Shown here: positions 46,151 to 54,373 of the stretch, piece after piece
Position numbering within the stretch: the stretch's first letter is position 1
Layout: the number at the start of each line of letters is the position of its first letter
NCBI GenBank assembly: GCA_026394055.1
Contig: JAPKYZ010000092.1
Coordinates: forward strand, 62,001 to 126,000
Reading direction: 5' to 3'
DNA length: 64,000 bases
From: Acidobacteriota bacterium
GTDB taxonomy: Bacteria > Acidobacteriota > Terriglobia > Bryobacterales > Bryobacteraceae
Program-made: the position numbers and the translations under genes
The notes under the pieces: model-generated
What the model was told of the DNA's origin: nothing
Databases searched by the model: none
The model's input: the letters and a program-made list of their open reading frames with translations, nothing else

Positions 46151-46467
46151 GGCTTCGTGTACGCCATGAAGCCTTTGATTTCCTGCTCGGCATCGAAGAT
46201 CGGTTCCAGGCGGAAAACGGGCTTATTCTTCAACAGTTCAGATGCTTTGGATAGGCGGGCCGATTCCGGCAGGGCTACCAGCAACTCAGGCTCCATCCAA
46301 AACACCTGAGAGCCATTTTCAGCGGGCAGGCGGACAATGCTGGTCGCCCGCGGTTGGTCGCGGAACAACTCCCGGGGCGTCAAAAAGATGAAGGCCAAAA
46401 TCACGGCCACCATCAAGTCGTACTGCCAGACGGCGCGCGGATAGTCCCAAAGCAGGAAACGCTTCAT
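46147..46467 (-). CDS. Small single-pass membrane protein
   Basis: This 106-aa protein starts at ATG 46467 with GGGGGTG upstream. One transmembrane helix spans residues ~19-34 (DLMVAVILAFIFLTPREL), followed by a ~70-residue soluble domain. The N-terminal WDYPRAVWQYDL segment recurs in acidobacterial small membrane proteins in my memory, but I cannot name a family. It overlaps the LolA-like gene by 4 bp, so it is the first gene of that operon. Confidence 0.8.
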   Translation of the reverse strand: MKRFLLWDYPRAVWQYDLMVAVILAFIFLTPRELFRDQPRATSIVRLPAENGSQVFWMEPELLVALPESARLSKASELLKNKPVFRLEPIFDAEQEIKGFMAYTKP

Positions 46468-46531
46468 GAAACACCCCCAGTGTACCATTGCCACTCATCC
46501 CGCCACGCAACCGGCAGGGGTTACCAGAGCA

Positions 46532-47302
46532 CTAGAAAAAGAGCGGTTTCCCGGCCAAGGCCTGCAGCGTCACCAGCACAAACATGGCCGCGATGCCCAG
46601 CGCCAGCACCGCCACCGCCACTGGAGCCGCCACCACGCCCGCCCGGTCCAGCAGCCACCCGGCAATCGGTAACACCTGCAAACCATGCAGCGCCACAAAA
46701 TGTCCGATCCGGAGATCACCGGCCTTGGTCGACCAGTTCAGCAGCGGCACCCCCGGCCCGCCATCGGGTTGGCCCACCGTGTGAGCGAGAATGCGCAACA
46801 TAAAGCCCGCCTGCAAACTGCCTGCGAGAAACAGCAGCAGGCCCCACCGGACGCCCGACAGATAACCAGCGGTCAAGTCCGGGTGGGGCATCCAGGCCAG
46901 CACCAGCAGCCACGCCATCAGCAGGGTGCTAAAGGCAATGAACACGCCCATCACACCGAAGATGGCCCCGTCAAGCGCGGTCGACCGGTTAAAGTGCGAC
47001 GTGACGCCGCGATAGGCCTGCAGCGCGATTAGGGTGTTCTCCACCACCATCGCGATCGCCACGCCCCAACCAATCACCACTCCTGGCCAGCCGGGATTTA
47101 GATCCCGCAGCAAAAAGGCCACGGTGGGCAAGTAGATCAGCAGCGATAGACAGAACTTCAGCGGCTTGATCCACGGATTGATCCCCAACACCTCACGGGT
47201 ATCCAACAGCAGGCCGGCGCCAGCGATCAGCAGTAGCACCAACTGAACTGCCATGCTCCAGTAGATCGCCGGGCTGAACTCCCGGATCCATCCCAACATC
47301 AT
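46532..47302 (-). CDS. Polytopic membrane protein, partner of ABA4-like protein
   Basis: This 256-aa protein has about seven transmembrane segments. I chose ATG 47302 (MMLGWIREFSPAIYW), which overlaps the preceding stop as ATGA; longer upstream in-frame extensions would run into that gene. Notable segments are NPWIKPLKFCLSLLIYLPTVAF, VENTLIALQAYRG and HFVALHGLQVLPIAGWLL. No named family is recognised with confidence. It is translationally coupled to the ABA4-like gene and may work with it. Confidence 0.8.
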   Translation of the reverse strand: MMLGWIREFSPAIYWSMAVQLVLLLIAGAGLLLDTREVLGINPWIKPLKFCLSLLIYLPTVAFLLRDLNPGWPGVVIGWGVAIAMVVENTLIALQAYRGVTSHFNRSTALDGAIFGVMGVFIAFSTLLMAWLLVLAWMPHPDLTAGYLSGVRWGLLLFLAGSLQAGFMLRILAHTVGQPDGGPGVPLLNWSTKAGDLRIGHFVALHGLQVLPIAGWLLDRAGVVAAPVAVAVLALGIAAMFVLVTLQALAGKPLFF

Positions 47303-47727
47303 TCGGCCTCCCAGACCTGGCTGAACCGCGCCCAGCGCAACCCCCGGTACAACAGCAAACCCAACGGTGCGGCGGCCAAGGTGACCAGCAGACACGGCAC
47401 CATCACCATTCTCGGCAGGTGGCGCCGATGGGCGTCCTGCGCCACCCAAGCTGCCACGATCAGGTCAAAAGCCAGAAAGTGTATCCAGCCCGCCAGCACG
47501 ACGCCCGGCTCCGCGAACATGATGCGGGTCAAGGCAAGAGTGGCAAAGCTGCCGCCCAACGTGCGGAACTGCCGGAAGAACAGATAGAGATAAACTAGCC
47601 CCAGAAGGCTGGGCATGATGGTTGAGGCGATGCGCTGGCTCCAGCGCCAGCCGGGTGCGATCAGCAGGAGCAGCCAGGCGGGCAGCACCCCCAAATTGAC
47701 CGCCATGAAGATCGCCTCCAGCGTCAC
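47299..47727 (-). CDS. ABA4-like membrane protein (DUF4281 type)
   Basis: This 142-aa protein has four transmembrane segments. The pattern PAWLLLLIAPGWRW, then LGGSFATLALTRIMFAEPGV, LAGWIHFLAFDLIVAAWVAQDA and MVPCLLVTLAAAPLGLLLYR is typical of the ABA4-like family, named for a plant protein needed for neoxanthin formation. Bacterial homologues have no established role that I know of. GTG 47727 overlaps the nagA stop (GTGA), and its own stop overlaps the next start. Confidence 0.85.
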   Translation of the reverse strand: MTLEAIFMAVNLGVLPAWLLLLIAPGWRWSQRIASTIMPSLLGLVYLYLFFRQFRTLGGSFATLALTRIMFAEPGVVLAGWIHFLAFDLIVAAWVAQDAHRRHLPRMVMVPCLLVTLAAAPLGLLLYRGLRWARFSQVWEAE

Positions 47728-48914
47728 GCGACCGGCCCTTTCTCCGCGTCAAACACCAGCCGCCCCGCCACCCATGTCCGCAGGACCTTGATGGTCTGCC
47801 GTTGGGCATCGTGGGTGAACTCCACCACATCGCTTTTCTCGCCCGGTGCGAAGCCGCGCCACCGGCCCGCGATCCGCCCGGCTCGCGCGGGGTTGGAGGT
47901 GGCCAGAGTCACCGCCTGCGCCAGCGTCAAACCGGCCAACTGCATCAGCTTCTCAATGCCCCGGTCCATCCGCAAGGCCGAGCCCGCCAGCCGCATGCCG
48001 CCGCGCAAAGTAACCCGGTCAACGTCGCCGTCGGGAGAGGCATGCAGCGTCACGTCCACTTCGCCCAACTGGTAATCCCCTGCGGGGCAAAGCGCCGGCA
48101 TGACGGCGTCGGTGATCAGGACGCTCCGCTCCAGCCCCTTGGCCCGCAGCGCAACCTTCAAGAACGCCGCGCCGATGTGGATGCCGTCGACGATAAAGCT
48201 AGCCGTCAAGCGATCTTCCGCCAGCTGATCCCAGAGGTAGTTCGGATGCCGGGCCATCACCGCGTGCGCGCCGTTGCCCAGGTGAGTGGACATGGTGGCT
48301 CCCGCGGCCACCGCATCGGCGATCTGCTGGCTGTTGGCTTTGGTGTGGCCAATGGAGGCGACAATGCCTTCGCGAACAATGTGCTCAATGTAGGCGGGCG
48401 CTTGCGGCCATTCAGGCGAGATCGTGATCAGCTTGATGTCGCCGCGCGCGGCCTCTTGCAGACGTTTAAACTCTTCGAGATCGGGTGCGCGCACCGCAGC
48501 AATCGGGTGAGCGCCACGAGGCCCATCTTCCGCCGAGATGTGCGGACCCTCGACGTGGTAGCCCACCATCGACTCGCCCTCCGGCAACTGCTCCTTCGCC
48601 TCAGCCAGGCGGCGGAGCGCGCCCGCCATCACTTCCTGACTACCCGTGATCACCGTCGGCAGTAGCCGGGTGACACCGGTGGCGTACTGCGCGCGGATCG
48701 AACGGCCGATCTCTTCTACAGGAGAGGTGGGGGCGCAATAGTCCACTCCGGCGAAGCCATTCACCTGGAGATCGATGAAGCCCGGAGCCAGCCACGGAAG
48801 CCCCGCACCGGCCGCCGGACCCAACAATGGCTCCACTGCCGTGATGCCTTGCTGGCCTTCCAGCAGGATCATTTCTCCGGTGATCGCGTTGCGGCCACTA
48901 CATTTCATGTTCAT
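47724..48914 (-). CDS. nagA: N-acetylglucosamine-6-phosphate deacetylase
   Basis: This 396-aa amidohydrolase releases acetate from GlcNAc-6-phosphate in amino-sugar catabolism or wall recycling. Family and metal-site motifs are visible: APGFIDLQVNGFAGVDY, YHVEGPHISAEDGPRGAH, SIGHTKANSQQI, TMSTHLGNGAH, IVDGIHIG and SVLITDAVMPA. The first ATG is 48914; the second, at 48908, has CGGA six bases upstream and may be the real start. It is the first gene of an overlapping trio with the ABA4-like and polytopic membrane proteins. No nagB or PTS gene is nearby. Confidence 0.93.
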   Translation of the reverse strand: MNMKCSGRNAITGEMILLEGQQGITAVEPLLGPAAGAGLPWLAPGFIDLQVNGFAGVDYCAPTSPVEEIGRSIRAQYATGVTRLLPTVITGSQEVMAGALRRLAEAKEQLPEGESMVGYHVEGPHISAEDGPRGAHPIAAVRAPDLEEFKRLQEAARGDIKLITISPEWPQAPAYIEHIVREGIVASIGHTKANSQQIADAVAAGATMSTHLGNGAHAVMARHPNYLWDQLAEDRLTASFIVDGIHIGAAFLKVALRAKGLERSVLITDAVMPALCPAGDYQLGEVDVTLHASPDGDVDRVTLRGGMRLAGSALRMDRGIEKLMQLAGLTLAQAVTLATSNPARAGRIAGRWRGFAPGEKSDVVEFTHDAQRQTIKVLRTWVAGRLVFDAEKGPVA

Positions 48915-49015
48915 TCCGTTTTATTCACAAAATTCCCACATTCCAGCGCCCGCAACTCAATGTTGGCAAGAGAGAAATATGCTGTTGAAAGTCGCTCCGA
49001 TTCGTCGAAAAACAC

Positions 49016-49189
49016 CTACCGGGCGCCAGCTTCCATTGCTACATTCGTCTCTGTTCCTGGGCGCGTGGTGCGACGCTTGAAACGGATGATCTCGGGGGAG
49101 GTGGCCGTTTTGAAAGCCGCGCCCGCGCCAAGGACTTTCTTCTTCCCGGCTCCTGCGGCCCTCTTCGCGGCCCTCTCCCCTTCGATCAT
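49016..49189 (-). CDS. Possible 57-aa basic small protein
   Basis: An open frame runs from ATG 49189 to TAG 49016 and encodes a lysine/arginine- and alanine-rich peptide (RAAKRAAGAGKKKVLGAG ... SPEIIRFKRRTTRPGTE). An in-frame TAA directly precedes the ATG, and no ribosome site is seen. It lies 42 nt downstream of ilvE on the same strand and might be co-transcribed with it. The remaining bases of 48915-49231 show no other feature. Low confidence: GC-rich DNA gives such frames by chance. Confidence 0.3.
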   Translation of the reverse strand: MIEGERAAKRAAGAGKKKVLGAGAAFKTATSPEIIRFKRRTTRPGTETNVAMEAGAR

Positions 49190-49231
49190 TTAACGCTCGA
49201 GTAGCGGCACCGGTTTAACAGCGGCGCTGGC

Positions 49232-50170
49232 TTAGCCAACGTGCGCCGCTACCGGCACCGGCGTCAGCCACCCGAACTCATCCGCCGCACGGCCTTCCAC
49301 CACATTAAAGAACTCGTGCTGCAGCGCCTCCGCCACCGGACCGCGACGGCCAATGCCAATCTGGATCCGGTCCACCGAACGGATGGGCGTGATCTCCGCC
49401 GCCGTACCGGAGAAGAAGACTTCGTCGGCAATGTAGAGCATCTCGCGCGGTACCAGTGACTCCACCACCGGAATGCTGAGACGCGCGGCCAGCTTCAGCA
49501 CGGTGTCCCGCGTGATGCCTGGCAGGACGCTCGCGCCCAGGGGCGGCGTGATGATCTTGCCATCGCGAACCAGGAAGATGTTCTCGCCGGACCCTTCGCT
49601 GACGTAGCCGCTGGTGTCGAGCGCGATGCCTTCGGAATAACCGTTGGCAACAGCTTCCATCTTGATCAACTGCGAGTTCATGTAGTTGGCACCGGCCTTG
49701 GCCATTGAGGGCAGGGTATTGGGCGCCAGGCGCGACCAGCTGGAGACGCAGACATCGACGCCATCCGCCATGGCGGCCTCGCCCAAATACTTGCCCCATT
49801 CCCAGCAGGCGGCGTAAACGTCGGTGGGGTTCTTCATCCCATAGACGCCCAGGTCAGAGTAGCCGCGAAGGACGATTGGCCGGATGTAGCAGGACTGCAT
49901 GTTGTTTACCTGTACAAGCTCAACCATGGCCTGGGCCAGTTGGGCCGGGGTATACGGCAGTTTCATTCGATAAATGTAGGCCGAATCGATCAGCCGGCGC
50001 ATGTGTTCCTGCAAACGGAAAATGGCCGGACCGTTCTGGGTCGCATAGCAGCGAATGCCTTCAAATACCGAGGAACCGTAGCTGACGACGTGCGAAAGTA
50101 CGTGGATTGTGGCCTCATCCCAGCGAATGAACTCGCCGTTGCGCCAAATCTTCTCGGTGGGCTTTAACAT
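49232..50170 (-). CDS. ilvE: Branched-chain amino acid aminotransferase
   Basis: This 312-aa class IV PLP aminotransferase interconverts Val, Leu and Ile with their 2-oxo acids using glutamate/2-oxoglutarate. Signatures are [36 protein letters not shown] (PLP lysine), [23 protein letters not shown] and [17 protein letters not shown] chose ATG 50170, which gives the normal N-terminus [15 protein letters not shown]. No Shine-Dalgarno sequence is present, but TATAAT lies 6 nt upstream, so the message is probably leaderless. The start codon overlaps the proposed start of the divergent M48 peptidase gene. Confidence 0.96.
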   Translation of the reverse strand: MLKPTEKIWRNGEFIRWDEATIHVLSHVVSYGSSVFEGIRCYATQNGPAIFRLQEHMRRLIDSAYIYRMKLPYTPAQLAQAMVELVQVNNMQSCYIRPIVLRGYSDLGVYGMKNPTDVYAACWEWGKYLGEAAMADGVDVCVSSWSRLAPNTLPSMAKAGANYMNSQLIKMEAVANGYSEGIALDTSGYVSEGSGENIFLVRDGKIITPPLGASVLPGITRDTVLKLAARLSIPVVESLVPREMLYIADEVFFSGTAAEITPIRSVDRIQIGIGRRGPVAEALQHEFFNVVEGRAADEFGWLTPVPVAAHVG

Positions 50171-51587
50171 GGGAGAATTATATCGTGGAGACTTGTCCTT
50201 GCGCCTGATCAAGCATGCGCCGCTGTTAACGGTGGCCGTTTTCGCGTCCGTTTTGATGGCCCAGAAGCTGCGGGACTTGAAGCCCGCGGTCTCGGAAAAA
50301 CAGGTGCCCACCTCGAAAGATGTGGAGCTGGCCCAGCAGATCACCGCCGAGGCGGACCGCAAGTATCAAGTGGTGCGTGACCCGGTGGTGCAGCCTTTCA
50401 TCGACCGCGTGGTCAAGCGCATCACCTCACAACCAGAGGCCGGCAACTACCCGTATTCGATCAAGCTGATCTACGATCCCAGCATCAACGCCTTCGCCTT
50501 CCCCGGCGGCGCCATGTACATCCACCACGGCTTGATCACGCAAGCCGACAACGAAGAGCAGGTGGCTGGCGTGCTGGCCCATGAGATCTCACACGTCGCA
50601 CTGCGCCACGGCATGGCGGGCATGTTGCGGGCCCAACGGGCGCAGATGGGTGCGGGCATTGCCGGAGCGCTGGCCAGCATCGTATTGGGCAACGGCGCCG
50701 GCGGTCAACTGGCGCAGCTCGGCTTAGGGCTGGCGGCACAGAGCTACATGCTGAAGAACTCGCGCGATGCCGAGCGTGATGCCGACTTGTTGGGCGCGCG
50801 GCTGATGAATGCTTCGGGCTATAACCCCATTGAGATGGCCCGCTTCTTTGAGAAACTCGAAGCCGACGGCGGCTCCCGCGGCCCGGCCTTCTTCTCCGAC
50901 CACCCCAACCCCGGTGACCGCATCAAGAACGTCGAAGCCGAAATCCAACTGCTGCCTCAACAGCGCTACGACGCCGCGCGCGACCCGGAGTTCCGCAAGG
51001 TAAAGGCCACGGTGGGCAGCATCAAGGCTCCGGCCGCGCGGACCCCGGCGGGTGCCACCGGTCCCGCGGCGCCACAGAACGCTCCGCAGTCCATCCCCCA
51101 AAGCAACGCGCCGCTGCCGCCCGCTCCCGAAGGCAGCCGCTTGCAGCTGTACCGGGGCCGGACCATTTCGATGAGCTACCCGACAGGCTGGCAGATGATG
51201 GGCGACCGTTCGGACCCCGACATGGTGACCCTGGCCCCCGCCAACGGCATCCGCGATTCGCAGATCGGCCTCGGCTTGATGATGGCCTACGGCCCCGCGC
51301 AGGGCGACCTCCGGCAATCGACGTCGGCCTTGATCTCGTCGCTCCGCAAACAGAATCCCTCCATGCGGATCGGCCGGGCCAAGAACATCAGCGTCGATGG
51401 ACAACCGGGCTTTGCCGTCGCCATCGCCAACCAGTCGCCCTTTGGCGGCAGTGAGCGCGACACCGTCGTCACCACGCTTTCTGGCAACCGGCTGGTCTAT
51501 CTGGTCTTCATTTCGCCGGAAGTAGAAGTGCCCCAGACGCAGCCCGTGTTTGAAAAGATGCTGCAATCGCTGCGTTTGAGCCGATAA
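50169..51587 (+). CDS. M48 family metallopeptidase, BepA/LoiP-like
   Basis: This is a protein of about 472 aa. The zinc motif is H138-E-I-S-H142 in [14 protein letters not shown], with the third ligand in [15 protein letters not shown], diagnostic of M48 peptidases. The N-terminus has a hydrophobic leader ([19 protein letters not shown]), so the protein is exported. After residue ~280 a Pro/Ala-rich linker leads to a ~130-residue domain ([14 protein letters not shown] ...), probably a substrate-binding module. Related enzymes in E. coli survey outer-membrane assembly. The start is uncertain: ATG 50169 overlaps the divergent ilvE start, and TTG 50193 with GTGGAG just upstream is an alternative that would still keep the leader. 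Confidence 0.9.
   Translation: MGELYRGDLSLRLIKHAPLLTVAVFASVLMAQKLRDLKPAVSEKQVPTSKDVELAQQITAEADRKYQVVRDPVVQPFIDRVVKRITSQPEAGNYPYSIKLIYDPSINAFAFPGGAMYIHHGLITQADNEEQVAGVLAHEISHVALRHGMAGMLRAQRAQMGAGIAGALASIVLGNGAGGQLAQLGLGLAAQSYMLKNSRDAERDADLLGARLMNASGYNPIEMARFFEKLEADGGSRGPAFFSDHPNPGDRIKNVEAEIQLLPQQRYDAARDPEFRKVKATVGSIKAPAARTPAGATGPAAPQNAPQSIPQSNAPLPPAPEGSRLQLYRGRTISMSYPTGWQMMGDRSDPDMVTLAPANGIRDSQIGLGLMMAYGPAQGDLRQSTSALISSLRKQNPSMRIGRAKNISVDGQPGFAVAIANQSPFGGSERDTVVTTLSGNRLVYLVFISPEVEVPQTQPVFEKMLQSLRLSR
50177..50182 (-). promoter_or_regulatory. Consensus -10 box (TATAAT) for ilvE
   Basis: On the minus strand TATAAT is followed by only TCTCCC before the ilvE ATG. Transcription would start at or within 2 nt of the start codon, giving a leaderless mRNA. 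No good -35 is visible at 16-18 nt. Confidence 0.5.
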
Positions 51588-51621
51588 GGCCGCGAGCGCT
51601 CTTGCCCCACAAGGACTTTTC

Positions 51622-52233
51622 TTGAAAGACTACCAGGCCGTACTTTTCGATTTTGACGGAGTGCTTGTCGACTCCGAACCCGTCCATTTTGCCTGCTGGC
51701 AGGAGATCCTGGCGCCTTACCGGATCACCCTTGATTGGGACTACTACGAGCAGAACTGCATTGGCGTTTCGGACCGGGCCATGATCGCGACACTCGTTCC
51801 GCTGGCCAATCCCTCCGTTGAGTTCGACGAGATCTACGCCCAGTATCCGCGCAAGAAGGCGCTCTTCCGCGATCGCATGCTGGCCCAACCGGCCATCTAT
51901 GAGCCCACCATGGAACTGGTCCGGTCGCTTGATGGCTACAAGCGCGCCGTCGTCACCTCCAGCGGACGCACCGAAGTGGAGCCCATCCTCGACAAACTGG
52001 GCCTGCTGCCGCACCTGGACGCGACCGTCTTCGGCGGCGATGTCGAACGCCTAAAGCCCGCCCCGGACCCCTATCTCCGCGCCGCCAGCCTGCTGGGCAT
52101 CACGCGAGCGCTGGTGGTAGAAGATTCCGAAGCGGGCATTGCCAGCGGCCAAGCGGCAGGCTTTGATGTAGTCCGCATCACGCATGCGCGCGATGTGGCG
52201 CAGTTGGTCCGGGACGCCTTGCGTAAAACTTAA
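51622..52233 (+). CDS. HAD-superfamily hydrolase, beta-phosphoglucomutase-like
   Basis: This 203-aa protein starts at TTG with AAGGA at 51610-51614. All four HAD motifs are visible: LFDFDGVLVDSEP (nucleophile Asp), VVTSSGRTEV, the lysine in RLKPAPDPYL, and LVVEDSEAGI. The DSEP and helical-cap segment are typical of the phosphatase/phosphoglucomutase subgroup acting on small phosphorylated metabolites; the substrate is not readable. It is 34 nt after the M48 gene and 60 nt before the GT4 gene on the same strand. Confidence 0.88.
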   Translation: MKDYQAVLFDFDGVLVDSEPVHFACWQEILAPYRITLDWDYYEQNCIGVSDRAMIATLVPLANPSVEFDEIYAQYPRKKALFRDRMLAQPAIYEPTMELVRSLDGYKRAVVTSSGRTEVEPILDKLGLLPHLDATVFGGDVERLKPAPDPYLRAASLLGITRALVVEDSEAGIASGQAAGFDVVRITHARDVAQLVRDALRKT

Positions 52234-52293
52234 ATTTTCTCCCTGGATCAGCCCATGGCGTGAAGCCCTTGTGACAAAATAGGGGGCACTCCA

Positions 52294-53505
52294 TTGGCCG
52301 CTCTTTCTCTTTCGATCCCTCGTGTGGCTTACTGCACCGACACCTTCGGTGAGATCAACGGCGTGGCCACGGTCAGCCAGCAGTTCCAGGCCTACGCGCA
52401 ACGCCGGGGTTTGCCGTGGATGATCGTGCGGCCTGGTCCGGAGACCCGGGCGTTCACCGAAGGGTCCGTGGAGATCGTCGAGCTGGCCAAAAGCCCCTTC
52501 TGCCTGCCGCTCGATATGGGTCTCCGCTTTGACCTGCTGCAGTGGAGGCATGCCCCCTGGCTGGCAAAACAGTTCCAGCGTTTCCGTGCCGACGTGATCC
52601 ACGTCACCGGCCCGGGTGACATTGGGATGCTCGCGGCGAAGATCTCCCACCGCCTGCCCACCGCCACCGGGTTGGTCAAGACGCCGCTGGTGGCTTCCTG
52701 GCACACCAATCTCCACCAATACGCCCGGATGCGTTGCTCGGGCTGGATGCCACGGCGGATGGACAGCTTGGTCGGCGGCCTGATCGAGCGTGGCTCCTTC
52801 CGGGCGGCCGCACGGTTCTACCAATTGGCGCGCCTGACCCTGGCCCCCAACCCCGAAGTGCTCGACGACCTGTGCCGCTGTACCCACAAGCCCGGCTTTG
52901 TGATGCCGCACGGGGTCGACACCTTCCGCTTCAAGCCGCGTATCCCCCAACCGCACACGGGGCCTGTCGTCTTGGGCTATGTCGGCCGGTTGACTCCCGA
53001 AAAGAATGTCCGCTTCCTGGCGGAAGTGGCGGCCAAGCTGCCACCGGGGTCGTTCAAATTTCTCATCGTCGGTGACGGATCGGAGCGGGAATGGCTGGAG
53101 AAGGCGATCCCGCAGGCGGAGTTCCGGGGCATCCTGCGCGGAGCCGAGCTCGCCGCCGCTTACGCGGAAATGGATGTCTTCCTGTTCCCCTCGCATTCCG
53201 ACACATTCGGCCTAGTGATCCTGGAAGCGATGGCCTCCGCGGTGCCGGTGGTGACGTTCCAACAGTCCGGGCCATGCGTCGCAGTCCGTGACGGGGAGAC
53301 CGGGTTCACCGCCGCCTGCCCCGACCTGTTTGCCCAGCGGGTGACGCAGTTGATCGAGAATACCAGCCTGCGCGAATCACTGGCCCAAGAGGCGCAGCGG
53401 CAATCCAGCAAGTTTTCCTGGGACACAGTGTTTGAGGCGGTCTACGAATCCTACGCGTCCCTGGTCCCCACCGGGTCTACCTGGGCACCAGCGTTGGCAA
53501 CGTAA
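52294..53505 (+). CDS. Glycosyltransferase family 4 protein
   Basis: This 403-aa GT-B enzyme starts at TTG. The N-terminal half opens with VAYCTDTFGEINGVATVSQQF and the C-terminal half begins near LGYVGRLTPEKNVRFLAEV. The donor-site E-x7-E motif appears as SDTFGLVILEAMA, with Asp for the first Glu, as in several members. It is closest in feel to the MgtA/PimB/SQD2-like mannosyl- or sulfoquinovosyl-type lipid transferases (DTFGEINGVA). It probably adds a sugar to a membrane lipid. There is no ribosome site; the start is uncertain by a few codons. Confidence 0.9.
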   Translation: MAALSLSIPRVAYCTDTFGEINGVATVSQQFQAYAQRRGLPWMIVRPGPETRAFTEGSVEIVELAKSPFCLPLDMGLRFDLLQWRHAPWLAKQFQRFRADVIHVTGPGDIGMLAAKISHRLPTATGLVKTPLVASWHTNLHQYARMRCSGWMPRRMDSLVGGLIERGSFRAAARFYQLARLTLAPNPEVLDDLCRCTHKPGFVMPHGVDTFRFKPRIPQPHTGPVVLGYVGRLTPEKNVRFLAEVAAKLPPGSFKFLIVGDGSEREWLEKAIPQAEFRGILRGAELAAAYAEMDVFLFPSHSDTFGLVILEAMASAVPVVTFQQSGPCVAVRDGETGFTAACPDLFAQRVTQLIENTSLRESLAQEAQRQSSKFSWDTVFEAVYESYASLVPTGSTWAPALAT

Positions 53506-53515
53506 TCGCAAGCCG

Positions 53516-54310
53516 TCAGAGGACAGCGATGAATTCGGCCAGCACCCGGCACTCCTCGCCTTCCACCAGCTCCCAGGGTTCATACTCCGGGTTCAGCGGC
53601 TCCAGAATCACCCGGCGCTGCATCACCGCACCTTCGGCGTCATACTGCTTGACGGAGCGATACCGCTTCACCGTGTAGCGCTGGGTTGCATCGCCGAAAT
53701 GCTCCACCAGAACCTTGCGGCCGTCACGTGAGCCGGCTGGCTGGTAGCGGAAAATGCAGAGGCTGCCATCGGGAATCTCGGGCTCCATGGACCGGCCGTC
53801 CACCCGTGCCGCAAACATTTGCCGGTCAATCCGCTGTTCCTCGGCCACTTCCACCCAATCCTCGGATTGCTCCGCCAGCGCCTCCGGCGCCATCGCGGCC
53901 CCCCAGGAGCCCGCCGCCGCGGACAGATTCACCAAGGGGAGATGCGTTGAGTAACGCAGGACGGTGGGCGAAATGTGCCGCTCATAGGCCCGGGCCGCCG
54001 CGCGTTCCAACGAGTCCACCAGGACGGTATCCGGATCGGAGAGCCGGAAGGTATTCGAGAGCGTCGAATAAACCCAATGCAGAAAAGAGCCTAGCCCCAT
54101 CTCCTGCAACTTGTGGTTGAGGTCCTGGGCCATCAACTGGAGATCTCTTTCGTCCGGATCCCGGGTGACGTGCTCCCAATCACGCCGCAAGCGCAGGCGC
54201 GCCTCTTCGTCGGTCCACACCAACACGCCACACGGCAGCACCGGGTTACCCGGGCGGTGTAGTTCTACTAGCGCGTATTTACCCGCACTTGGCGTCGATA
54301 GGGAAGCCAT
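53516..54310 (-). CDS. S24 (LexA/UmuD-like) peptidase with N-terminal DUF3037-like domain
   Basis: This 264-aa protein has an S24 fold in its C-terminal half: Ser174 in RVDGRSMEPEIPDGS and Lys215 in QRYTVKRYRSV form the expected Ser/Lys dyad. An Ala-Gly pair (133-134) in LSAAAGSWG lies where LexA-type proteins self-cleave. The N-terminal ~110 residues (KYALVELHRPGNPVLPCGVLVW...) resemble DUF3037-like domains and contain no helix-turn-helix, so this is not a LexA or cI repressor by structure. It may be a stress-activated protease or a cleavable regulator of unknown partner. It is 63 nt downstream of the VWFA gene on the same strand. Confidence 0.82.
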   Translation of the reverse strand: MASLSTPSAGKYALVELHRPGNPVLPCGVLVWTDEEARLRLRRDWEHVTRDPDERDLQLMAQDLNHKLQEMGLGSFLHWVYSTLSNTFRLSDPDTVLVDSLERAAARAYERHISPTVLRYSTHLPLVNLSAAAGSWGAAMAPEALAEQSEDWVEVAEEQRIDRQMFAARVDGRSMEPEIPDGSLCIFRYQPAGSRDGRKVLVEHFGDATQRYTVKRYRSVKQYDAEGAVMQRRVILEPLNPEYEPWELVEGEECRVLAEFIAVL

Positions 54311-54373
54311 CTCAAAAGACAGATCGGCCCACGCGAGGCGTTTTCGACTGCTGCTTCGCGCGCAAAACCTGTC

